Below, in pieces: positions 1 to 4,946 of a stretch of 5,193 nt of DNA (its first letter is position 1; the number at the start of each line of letters is the position of its first letter). The notes under the pieces were generated by a model. That model ran no database searches. It saw only the letters and a list, made by a program, of their open reading frames with translations, and was not told the origin of the DNA. Source of the DNA: Bacillota bacterium. GTDB lineage: Bacteria; Bacillota; Bacilli; Bacillales; Cytobacillaceae. Both the position numbers and the translations under genes were made by a program. Location: assembly GCA_030705745.1 (NCBI GenBank), contig JAUZPT010000231.1:1-5193 (forward strand), in the 5' to 3' direction.

Positions 1-14
1 CATCATAAGCGCGA

Positions 15-57
15 TGATGGACATTTTTCTTGTGAACCCACCTCGTTTTGTCCATCA
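15..57 (-). repeat. 9-bp inverted repeat with 25-base loop at the left edge
   Basis: Bases 15-23 and 49-57 are perfect reverse complements (arm TGATGGACA). Read on the minus strand, the loop contains a GAGGTGG element resembling a ribosome site, and the 3' arm covers the last two bases of an ATG at 24-22. That ATG would open a frame of eight codons (MSIIALMM) running off the window. The SD-to-ATG distance is about 16 bases, which is longer than usual, so a gene start here is unproven. The repeat itself is certain; its role in regulating a downstream minus-strand gene is inference. Confidence 0.35.
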
Positions 58-64
58 AAACCCC

Positions 65-94
65 AAAAAACCATTTTAGGATTCAAAATGGTTT
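65..94 (-). terminator. Possible second minus-strand terminator or leader hairpin
   Basis: Bases 68-77 and 85-94 form a perfect 10-bp stem (AAACCATTTT) around a 7-base loop. On the minus strand the stem ends in a run of six U (complement of 65-70), of which three are in the stem. It lies about 55 bases beyond the better nadE terminator, so it could be a backup terminator or an attenuator for a gene beyond the left edge. The stem is AT-rich and therefore weaker than the one at 148-177. Confidence 0.45.
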
Positions 95-147
95 GCTGCC
101 AAAAAATTTCACTAGGAAATCAACATTATTCTTTAACTAAGCCAATG

Positions 148-177
148 AAAAAAGAAGCGGAATGTCTTCCCGCCTCT
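148..177 (-). terminator. Rho-independent terminator of nadE
   Basis: On the minus strand, starting 11 bases after the nadE stop codon, AGAGGC (177-172) pairs with GCTTCT (158-153) with one G-U, and GGAA (170-167) pairs with TTCC (162-159) across a single bulged G at 171. The loop has 4 bases (166-163), and a run of six U follows (complement of 153-148). Position and form fit an intrinsic terminator. Confidence 0.8.
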
Positions 178-187
178 CTTACCCTTT

Positions 188-1009
188 CTATTTCCACCAT
201 TCATCAAACATCGATACAGGCAGGTTCCGTTTATGTGCCGTCGCAAGATAGCGTTGTTCAATCTTTTCAGCCACGACTTCGGAAACCGGTTTACCTTCAA
301 GATAGTCGTCCAATTCGTCATACGAAATTCCGAGTTCCGTTTCATCTGCCTGTCCTGGTTTTTGGTCGAGGAGGTCAGCTGTTGGCACTTTCAAATAGAG
401 GCTTTCCTCTGCGCTCAATTCCTTTAACAAAGCCCGGCCCTGACGCTTTGAAAGGCCAGATAAAGGCAGAACATCAGCGCCGCCATCACCATACTTCGTA
501 AAAAAGCCTGTCACCGCTTCGGCAGCGTGATCAGTCCCAAGGACAAGAAGGCCTTCCATCCCACCCACAGCGTACTGGGCAATCATTCTCATCCGAGCTT
601 TTACATTTCCTTTTTGAAAATCACTTAACGGGACGTCCTTGCTGATCGTATCAAATTCAGCCTGAACATCATCGACCGCCTGTTTAATATTGAAAATATA
701 TTCCTTGTCTGCTCTAATAAATTCCATTGCCCTTTTCGCATCGTCCTCATCCTTTTGGACACCATAAGGCAGGCGCACAGCGATAAACAAGGCATCTTTG
801 CCTTCTCCTCTCAACTCTTCAACAGTAAGCTGTGCCATTCTCCCTGCTAGCGTTGAGTCCTGACCGCCGCTAATTCCAAGGACAAATCCCTTAGCTTTCG
901 ACTTGATGAAATACTCCTTTAAAAAAGAAATCCGTTTTTTCAATTCATCTTTTGGATTGATTTCCGGATTGACATTCAAATCCTTCATAATTTGCTTTTG
1001 TAAATTCAT
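188..1009 (-). CDS. nadE: NH3-dependent NAD+ synthetase
   Basis: This 273-residue enzyme catalyses the last step of NAD+ synthesis: nicotinic acid adenine dinucleotide is adenylated by ATP and amidated with ammonia in the cytoplasm. The ATP-pyrophosphatase loop SGGQDST is at residues 47-53. The region [19 protein letters not shown] (158-176) and the stretch [18 protein letters not shown] (210-227) are characteristic of NadE and contact the dinucleotide and ATP. Length matches the homodimeric, ammonia-using Bacillus enzyme (about 272 residues), and there is no glutaminase domain. The start is supported by AAGGAGAG (complement of 1016-1023), whose GGAG core ends about 8 bases before ATG. The gene is probably monocistronic: nupG upstream ends in its own terminator, and a terminator follows nadE. 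The usual PLTGLTKRQGR motif reads [11 protein letters not shown] here, a conservative change. The B. subtilis orthologue is a known sigma-B general stress protein. Confidence 0.97.
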   Translation of the reverse strand: MNLQKQIMKDLNVNPEINPKDELKKRISFLKEYFIKSKAKGFVLGISGGQDSTLAGRMAQLTVEELRGEGKDALFIAVRLPYGVQKDEDDAKRAMEFIRADKEYIFNIKQAVDDVQAEFDTISKDVPLSDFQKGNVKARMRMIAQYAVGGMEGLLVLGTDHAAEAVTGFFTKYGDGGADVLPLSGLSKRQGRALLKELSAEESLYLKVPTADLLDQKPGQADETELGISYDELDDYLEGKPVSEVVAEKIEQRYLATAHKRNLPVSMFDEWWK

Positions 1010-1077
1010 TTGATTCTCTCCTTTTCATTCAATCTGCGTGACGCAAGCACAATCGTATGTATTTTTTATACTGTTAT

Positions 1078-1103
1078 GTTCCCCCGAAATCGCGGCAAAA
1101 AAC
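1078..1103 (-). promoter_or_regulatory. Candidate sigma-B promoter of nadE
   Basis: On the minus strand GTTTTT (complement of 1098-1103) and GGGAAC (complement of 1078-1083) are separated by 14 bases. This resembles the sigma-B consensus GTTTAA, 12-15 bases, GGGWAW, with mismatches at the last two bases of the first element and the last base of the second. Transcription would begin near 1071, about 60 bases before the ATG. Established knowledge that B. subtilis nadE is sigma-B dependent raises the odds; assignment here is inference. Confidence 0.5.
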
Positions 1104-1121
1104 ACGGGCATTCGTCGAAGG

Positions 1122-1150
1122 TTAATAGTTTTATTTTAGCATTTACGCAA
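1122..1150 (-). promoter_or_regulatory. Weak candidate sigma-A promoter of nadE
   Basis: On the minus strand TTGCGT (complement of 1145-1150) and TATTAA (complement of 1122-1127) are 17 bases apart, lying just downstream of the nupG terminator. Matches to the consensus are 3/6 and 4/6, so this is only a plausible housekeeping start. An alternative -10-like TATAAA (complement of 1065-1070) has no convincing -35. Confidence 0.25.
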
Positions 1151-1178
1151 AATGAATACATCTAATATGAAATTGAAT

Positions 1179-1206
1179 AAAAAGAAAACCCCTGATTCCA
1201 GAGGTT
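1179..1206 (-). terminator. Rho-independent terminator of nupG
   Basis: Beginning 14 bases after the nupG stop on the minus strand, AACCTCTG (complement of 1199-1206) pairs with CAGGGGTT (complement of 1187-1194) through 8 bp with one G-U, around the tetraloop GAAT. The tract TTTTCTTTTT, partly in the stem, follows. It separates nupG from nadE. Confidence 0.85.
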
Positions 1207-1219
1207 CTCCTTCCTATTA

Positions 1220-2413
1220 TTACCAAACGAATAACCCAACGAGCATAGCGCTTAATAATGAAACACCAATTCCGCTCAACAGTAATTTCCATACATTTTT
1301 ACCGATAATCGAGGATTTTTCCTCACCTAATATCGAATTAAACGTGCCGTAAATCATGCCGACCGTACTGAAATTCGCGAACGAAGTTAAAAACGTCGTT
1401 GCTACCGCTATTGTATGTCGTGGTAAAGAAGCAAGGTGCGTTTTCAAATCCATCATCGCCACGAATTCATTCGTCGCTATTTTAATGCCCATTAACGAAG
1501 CAACGTACATTGCATCATGTCCCGATAACCCAAGCAAGAAAGCAAACGGGCTAAAGACATATGAAAAGATTTTTTGAATCGTCAAACCGTGTACGATAAA
1601 ACCAAGAATGCCGTTCAGGCACGCAGTCAAAGCGACATATCCGATTACCATCGCCAAAATGACGATGACCATTTTAATTCCGACGAGCATACTGTTTGAA
1701 ATCGTTGAAAAGAAATCCTTGCGCTCCTCTTTTGGAGGCATATACACAATATCGTCCTCTTTGCTGACGTTAACAGGATTCAACATGCTTGCCAACAACA
1801 GCGCATTTAAACAGTTCAATGGAATAGCAGCAAACACATATTGTGCAGGCACCATCGTTAAATAAGCACCGATGATCGACCCGCTGATACTGCTCATGCT
1901 CATGATACCGAATGTAAGCAAACGGTTTTCTTTTAACACAACAAGCTGCTGGCGGATGACAGCGAGCGCTTCAGTATTCCCAAGAAACATCATTTGAATC
2001 GAGAAAAAGCTTTCAAGCTTTGGCAGTCCAGATATTTTTGAAATCACCCAGCCAACTTTGTCAATAATCCACGTTAAGATGCCAAAATACGATAAAATAT
2101 CAAAGAAGGTAATAATGAATATAATCGGTAGGAGTGCGCTAAAAAAGAAATCGATTCGCTCGTTCGCCATCACGGATGGAAATACAAACGAAATCCCCTG
2201 ATCGGCACACGAAATCAAAAAGGTGAAAAATGAAGCTATACGATCAATTGTCCATGTTCCAATTTTTGTACCTAGCATAAACCACGTAATGAACGCTTCG
2301 ACCGCTACTAAAATTCCGATCGACTTCCACTTCACATTTTTCTTGTTCGGGGAGACTAAATAGACGATGCCAATGACAATCAAGACCCCAAGCAAATTCA
2401 TGAAAAATAACAT
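1220..2413 (-). CDS. nupG: Purine-nucleoside permease of the CNT family
   Basis: This 397-residue integral membrane protein should import nucleosides with protons or sodium ions. The N terminus is a hydrophobic segment (residues 5-20), followed by many further membrane spans. CNT hallmarks are GLPKLES (129-135), GNTEA (145-149), LSGHDAMYVASLMGIK with NEFVAM (296-320), and SFANFSTVGM (344-353). The E147 and N315-E316 positions are the conserved polar residues that form the nucleoside site in this family. Start choice: AGGAG (complement of 2422-2426) lies 8 bases before the ATG at 2413; the second ATG at codon 5 is too far from it. A guanine-type riboswitch in the leader favours the purine permease NupG (YxjA) of B. 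subtilis over the pyrimidine permease NupC. Substrate range is inferred from that control, not from the protein. The gene appears to be transcribed alone, with terminators on both sides. Confidence 0.93.
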   Translation of the reverse strand: MLFFMNLLGVLIVIGIVYLVSPNKKNVKWKSIGILVAVEAFITWFMLGTKIGTWTIDRIASFFTFLISCADQGISFVFPSVMANERIDFFFSALLPIIFIITFFDILSYFGILTWIIDKVGWVISKISGLPKLESFFSIQMMFLGNTEALAVIRQQLVVLKENRLLTFGIMSMSSISGSIIGAYLTMVPAQYVFAAIPLNCLNALLLASMLNPVNVSKEDDIVYMPPKEERKDFFSTISNSMLVGIKMVIVILAMVIGYVALTACLNGILGFIVHGLTIQKIFSYVFSPFAFLLGLSGHDAMYVASLMGIKIATNEFVAMMDLKTHLASLPRHTIAVATTFLTSFANFSTVGMIYGTFNSILGEEKSSIIGKNVWKLLLSGIGVSLLSAMLVGLFVW

Positions 2414-2450
2414 ATAATCAACTCCTGATGCTTTGTAGTATATCCAAAAG

Positions 2451-2509
2451 AAAAAGCTCTTATTTTTTATGCTTCAGCCACAAGACAGAAGCATAAAAAA
2501 TAAGAGCTT
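2451..2509 (-). terminator. Guanine-riboswitch-controlled terminator (22-bp stem)
   Basis: Bases 2488-2509 and 2454-2475 form a perfect 22-bp stem around a 12-base loop (2476-2487). On the minus strand it is followed by five U (two paired), one C and four more U. It ends about 37 bases before the nupG start and is the regulatory terminator of the leader. Its 5' arm and loop are complementary to the segment just downstream of the aptamer, giving an exclusive antiterminator. With ligand bound, the P1 helix should stay closed and the terminator form, so expression is switched off. Confidence 0.92.
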
Positions 2510-2605
2510 GGAAATCCATATAAAAACGGCAGAACCTTCACACCTTTAACGGATGGAATCGGCGCATTAATATACTTTTTCTCTTTATTTTTTATACTTC
2601 CTTGT
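2480..2605 (-). promoter_or_regulatory. Antiterminator of the guanine riboswitch
   Basis: On the minus strand the 3' half of P1 and the following bases (2605-2581) pair with the 5' arm and loop of the terminator (2506-2480). ACAAG (2605-2601) pairs with CUUGU (2484-2480), GAAG (2600-2597) with CUUC (2491-2488), then a U-G and an A/U helix of 8 pairs plus U2587-A2501, and GAG (2583-2581) with CUC (2506-2504). Only UGU (2487-2485) and one A are unpaired. It excludes both P1 and the terminator, which explains the switch. About 74 bases (2507-2580) loop out between the two strands. Confidence 0.85.
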
Positions 2606-2670
2606 AGTCCGGCATTTTACGGCTGCCGGGTAGAAACAATCAGACCCTATAAACTGAAATTATACAAGGA
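2599..2670 (-). ncRNA. Purine riboswitch aptamer, guanine type
   Basis: On the minus strand, P1 is 8 bp (TCCTTGTA, complement of 2670-2663, with TACAAGGA, complement of 2606-2599). The J1/2 core TATAAT, P2 (TCAG with CTGA), the invariant J2/3 TTTCTACC, and P3 (CCGGCA with TGCCGG) enclosing a CCGTAAA loop all match the purine aptamer. The ligand-pairing base in J3/1 (position 74 in xpt numbering, complement of 2607) is C, which selects guanine or hypoxanthine; adenine aptamers have U. The segment after P2 is one base longer than in the xpt aptamer. It lies in the leader of the nucleoside permease, a known target of guanine switches in Bacillus. Confidence 0.96.
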
Positions 2671-2703
2671 TATTAAATGAACTCATTTTTTGGAATAACT
2701 AAC

Positions 2704-2732
2704 ATCTTATCCTACTATTTTTCGGCATACAA
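2704..2732 (-). promoter_or_regulatory. Candidate sigma-A promoter of nupG
   Basis: On the minus strand TTGTAT (complement of 2727-2732) and TAAGAT (complement of 2704-2709) are spaced by 17 bases. Transcription would start near 2697, about 27 bases ahead of the aptamer, a normal position for a guanine riboswitch. Matches are 3/6 and 4/6, so the location is tentative. The rest of 2671-2829 shows no gene, only AT-rich DNA shared by the two divergent promoters. Confidence 0.4.
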
Positions 2733-2829
2733 CCCTCTAAATAAAAGTTCCATTTTTAAAAATACTGCAAATACAAACGCTTTTTCGATATACGCGAATG
2801 TTATAAATACTTACCACTTATTTAATGTG

Positions 2830-2858
2830 GTGACAATGCATCAAAAAAATGATATAAT
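2830..2858 (+). promoter_or_regulatory. Sigma-A promoter of queCDE with extended -10
   Basis: GTGACA (2830-2835, five of six to consensus) and a perfect TATAAT (2853-2858) are separated by 17 bases. The bases TGA directly before TATAAT make an extended -10. Transcription should start near 2865, giving a leader of about 150 bases that contains the preQ1 aptamer and its terminator. This is the best promoter in the window. Confidence 0.85.
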
Positions 2859-2907
2859 TCACCCGTTGCCTTTCAAGGCCAGTATGAATTCATTTAACTA
2901 AATAACG

Positions 2908-2920
2908 CCGTTTTCAACGG
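2908..2920 (+). other. Small leader hairpin abutting the preQ1 aptamer
   Basis: CCGTT (2908-2912) and AACGG (2916-2920) form a 5-bp stem with a three-base loop, one base before the aptamer. The word GCCGTTTTC at 2907-2915 recurs at 2966-2974 in the terminator, so AACGG could alternatively pair with CCGTT at 2967-2971. The sequence is clear; a function is inference. Confidence 0.4.
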
Positions 2921-2921
2921 T

Positions 2922-2954
2922 AGAGGTTCTAGCTACCCTCTCTAAAAAACTAAG
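2922..2954 (+). ncRNA. preQ1-I riboswitch aptamer
   Basis: P1 is AGAGG (2922-2926) with CCTCT (2937-2941), enclosing the loop TTCTAGCTAC (2927-2936). The A-rich tail TAAAAAACTAAGG (2943-2955) folds back, with CTA (2950-2952) able to pair with TAG (2930-2932) to make the H-type pseudoknot. This is almost the B. subtilis queC aptamer; the loop is two bases shorter, and C2936 is the probable base that pairs with preQ1. It sits in the leader of queC, the standard location, and should switch the operon off when preQ1 is abundant. Confidence 0.95.
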
Positions 2955-2979
2955 GATAAAACAGTGCCGTTTTCTTAGT
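2949..2979 (+). promoter_or_regulatory. Antiterminator of the preQ1 riboswitch
   Basis: ACTAAG (2949-2954), which contains the 3' strand of the pseudoknot, pairs perfectly with CTTAGT (2974-2979). Inside it AAAAC (2958-2962) pairs with GTTTT (2969-2973) around a 6-base loop; GAT (2955-2957) bulges. This fold uses pseudoknot bases and terminator bases at once, so it is exclusive with both. Confidence 0.8.
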
Positions 2980-2994
2980 GGCGCTGTTTTTTTT
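2958..2994 (+). terminator. preQ1-controlled terminator before queC
   Basis: AAAACAGTGCC (2958-2968) pairs with GGCGCTGTTTT (2980-2990) through 11 bp with one U-G, around an 11-base loop. Eight T (2987-2994) end the structure, 22 bases before the queC ATG. The ribosome site at 3001-3007 lies outside it, so control is by transcription termination rather than by hiding the ribosome site. Confidence 0.92.
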
Positions 2995-3016
2995 CTTTTA
3001 AAAGGAGCAATCATTA

Positions 3017-3676
3017 ATGAAAAAAGATAAAGCCGTCATCGTTTTTAGCGGAGGACAAGACAGTACAACCTGCTTGTTCTGGGCAATGGAACAGTTTGCT
3101 GAAGTCGAAGCTGTAACGTTTGATTACAACCAGCGTCATCGACTCGAAATAGAATGTGCACAAAACATCACGAAGGAACTTGGAATCAAGCATCACATCC
3201 TTGATATGAGTTTATTAAATCAGCTCGCGCCGAACGCCTTGACAAGGGATGATATCGAAGTGACGGAAGGTGCTGAAGGAGAGCTTCCTTCCACCTTCGT
3301 CCCAGGAAGGAATTTATTATTCCTTTCCTTTGCCGGAGTCCTGGCAAGCCAGGTTGGTGCAAAACACATCGTCACAGGTGTTTGCGAAACGGATTTCAGC
3401 GGTTATCCCGACTGCCGCGACATCTTTATCAAATCCCTGAATGTGACGTTGAACCTTTCCATGGACCAAGGGTTTGTCATTCATACTCCGCTGATGTGGA
3501 TCAATAAAGAGGAAACATGGAAGCTCGCAGATGATCTCGGTGCGCTGGACTTTGTCCGTGAAAAAACACTGACATGCTACAACGGCATCATTGCGGATGG
3601 ATGCGGGGAATGCCCTGCCTGCCATCTTCGGAAAAAAGGGCTGGACGATTACTTGCAGAAACGAAAGGAGCGTTAG
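3017..3676 (+). CDS. queC: 7-cyano-7-deazaguanine (preQ0) synthase
   Basis: QueC converts 7-carboxy-7-deazaguanine, ammonia and ATP into preQ0 in the cytoplasm, the third dedicated step of queuosine precursor synthesis. The 219-residue protein, the usual length for the family, begins with the ATP-pyrophosphatase loop SGGQDST (residues 11-17). Further family motifs are TFVPGRN (93-99) and [11 protein letters not shown] (124-134). Near the C terminus C187, C196, C199 and C202 form the zinc site with CX8CX2CX2C spacing. The start is fixed by AAAGGAG (3001-3007), 9 bases before ATG. It is the first gene of the operon; queD follows after 4 bases. Control by the preQ1 riboswitch in the leader is expected end-product feedback. 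Confidence 0.97.
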   Translation: MKKDKAVIVFSGGQDSTTCLFWAMEQFAEVEAVTFDYNQRHRLEIECAQNITKELGIKHHILDMSLLNQLAPNALTRDDIEVTEGAEGELPSTFVPGRNLLFLSFAGVLASQVGAKHIVTGVCETDFSGYPDCRDIFIKSLNVTLNLSMDQGFVIHTPLMWINKEETWKLADDLGALDFVREKTLTCYNGIIADGCGECPACHLRKKGLDDYLQKRKER

Positions 3677-3680
3677 AACG

Positions 3681-4163
3681 ATGTACGGTTTTCGAATTGT
3701 CGACAAACTGCAGAAAATTGGCGAAGACATCCAAATCGATCAATTAAAATATCACTCGAAGCGCGTTTTGGTCAGCAAGGAATTCACCTTTGACTCCGCC
3801 CATCATTTACACCATTACGAAGGAAAATGCAAAAACCTTCACGGTCATACGTACAAAGTCATCTTCGGCATTAGTGGCTACGTAGACGAGCGCGGTCTGA
3901 TGATTGATTTTGGGGATATTAAAGAGATTTGGAAAACGGAAATTGAAATTCATCTCGATCATAAGTACTTGAATGAAACACTGCCACCCATGAATACAAC
4001 CGCGGAAAACATGGTTGTATGGATTTATGAAAAAATGGCCGAGGCACTGGGTCATATCGACAGAAAAAAACAATACATCGGTGCAAGGGTGGAGTTTGTG
4101 CGTCTTTACGAAACGCCTACCAGCTATGCCGAGGCGAAGCGGGAGTGGATGGAAAATGAGTAA
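3681..4163 (+). CDS. queD: 6-carboxy-5,6,7,8-tetrahydropterin synthase
   Basis: QueD turns dihydroneopterin triphosphate (from GTP by GTP cyclohydrolase I, not encoded here) into 6-carboxy-tetrahydropterin, releasing acetaldehyde. The start at 3681 is chosen over an in-frame ATG at 3591, which lies inside queC. GAAAGGAG (3663-3670) is 10 bases before the chosen ATG, and the gene then begins 4 bases after the queC stop. The product is 160 residues. Zinc ligands are H41 (in FDSAHH) and H54 and H56 (in HGH); C50 in the CX3HGH motif is the probable catalytic cysteine. H94 in LDHKYLN and E144 in ETPTSYA complete the active site of the pterin-binding T-fold. It carries about 30 residues before the core and has the longer form I associate with the Bacillus cereus group, not the B. 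subtilis type. The last 8 bases overlap queE. Confidence 0.96.
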   Translation: MYGFRIVDKLQKIGEDIQIDQLKYHSKRVLVSKEFTFDSAHHLHHYEGKCKNLHGHTYKVIFGISGYVDERGLMIDFGDIKEIWKTEIEIHLDHKYLNETLPPMNTTAENMVVWIYEKMAEALGHIDRKKQYIGARVEFVRLYETPTSYAEAKREWMENE

Positions 4164-4884
4164 AATCCCTGTAATGGAAATATTCGGACCGACCATCCAG
4201 GGTGAGGGAATGGTGATTGGCCAAAAGACGATGTTCGTCCGTACCGCAGGCTGTGACTATTCGTGTGCCTGGTGCGACTCAGCCTTCACCTGGGATGGCA
4301 CGGGCAAAGACGATATTCAGATGATGGATGCGGAACAAATTTGGGCTGAACTGAAGGAGCTTGGAGGCGATGGCTTCTCATTTGTGACGATTTCTGGTGG
4401 AAACCCTGCGCTGTTAAAAAACCTTGATGAACTGATTAAGCTTTTAAAGAAAGAAAACATTCAAATTTGTCTCGAAACCCAAGGAAGCAAATGGCAAGAC
4501 TGGTTTTTGGATATTGACGAGCTGACAATTTCACCAAAACCGCCGAGTTCGAGAATGGAAACCAATTTTGAGATTCTGGATGGCATCGTAAAGAACTTGA
4601 CTGATCATAATTTTTCAAACAACGTTAGCTTAAAAGTGGTTGTCTTTGATGAAAGCGATTATCAATATGCGAAACACATTCATCAGCGCTATTCCTCGCT
4701 TCCATTTTTCGTTCAAGTAGGAAATGATGATTTAACAAGGGATGATAATCAGCAATTTCTTATGCGTTCCCTTCAAAAATATAGCGATTTAATCGATAAA
4801 GTTATGCTCGACCATGAGCTTAAAAATGTAAAGGTATTGCCCCAGCTGCACACCTTCCTGTGGGGAAATAAACGTGGGGTTTAG
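4156..4884 (+). CDS. queE: 7-carboxy-7-deazaguanine synthase, radical SAM
   Basis: QueE uses S-adenosylmethionine and a 4Fe-4S cluster to contract 6-carboxy-tetrahydropterin to 7-carboxy-7-deazaguanine. The 242-residue protein opens with EIFGPTIQGEG (8-18), then the cluster motif C33-X3-C37-X2-C40. ISGGNPA (79-85) is the SAM-binding glycine motif, ETQGS (107-111) and SPKPPSS (126-132) are further conserved active-site segments, and the tail LPQLHTFLWGNKRGV is typical of the family. The ATG at 4156 overlaps the queD end by 8 bases, with GGAG (4142-4145) 10 bases upstream. An earlier in-frame ATG at 4015 lies inside queD and would add 47 unrelated residues. It is the last gene of the operon: a strong terminator follows, and queF, which comes next in B. 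subtilis, is missing. Confidence 0.96.
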   Translation: MSKIPVMEIFGPTIQGEGMVIGQKTMFVRTAGCDYSCAWCDSAFTWDGTGKDDIQMMDAEQIWAELKELGGDGFSFVTISGGNPALLKNLDELIKLLKKENIQICLETQGSKWQDWFLDIDELTISPKPPSSRMETNFEILDGIVKNLTDHNFSNNVSLKVVVFDESDYQYAKHIHQRYSSLPFFVQVGNDDLTRDDNQQFLMRSLQKYSDLIDKVMLDHELKNVKVLPQLHTFLWGNKRGV

Positions 4885-4894
4885 TATATATAAC

Positions 4895-4930
4895 AAAAAC
4901 CGGTGGGCGTGAAGTGACCCACCGGTTTTT
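4895..4930. terminator. Bidirectional terminator between queE and the deacetylase gene
   Basis: A perfect 13-bp stem (4895-4907 with 4918-4930, AAAAACCGGTGGG) surrounds a 10-base loop. On the plus strand it ends in five T and on the minus strand in five U, so it can end both the que operon and the convergent gene whose stop codon is 17 bases away. Confidence 0.93.
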
Positions 4931-4946
4931 CTCTTTGCGAATCGAA

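Noticed and set aside
1..501. Open plus-strand frame (137 residues from the ATG at 88)
   Set aside because: Mostly antisense to nadE and to its terminator, no ribosome site before the ATG, and the translation shows no recognisable domain. nadE is unambiguous on the other strand.
1035..1045. Interrupted palindrome TGCGTGACGCA in the nadE leader as an operator
   Set aside because: Only 5-bp arms with one central base, no match to a regulator I know, and such short palindromes are expected by chance.
2659..2664. TATAAT on the minus strand as a nupG -10 box
   Set aside because: It is the conserved P1-J1/2 sequence of the purine aptamer, so it is transcribed RNA and not the promoter.
2717..2729. 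PurR box overlapping the nupG promoter
   Set aside because: TATGCCGAAAAAT agrees with AWWWCCGAACWWT at 10 of 13 positions, but the important C is lost and no inverted partner is seen 16-17 bases away.
2677..2901. Small plus-strand ORF in the intergenic region
   Set aside because: No ribosome site at its start, it runs through the queC promoter and AT-rich DNA, and the peptide looks non-coding.
2884..2901. Five-codon leader peptide (MNSFN) in the queC leader
   Set aside because: Only a weak AAGG precedes the ATG, no run of regulatory codons is present, and the preQ1 switch already explains the leader.
3317..4196. Antisense frames of 129-137 residues under queC and queD
   Set aside because: Shadows of strongly recognised coding regions; no ribosome sites and no family features.
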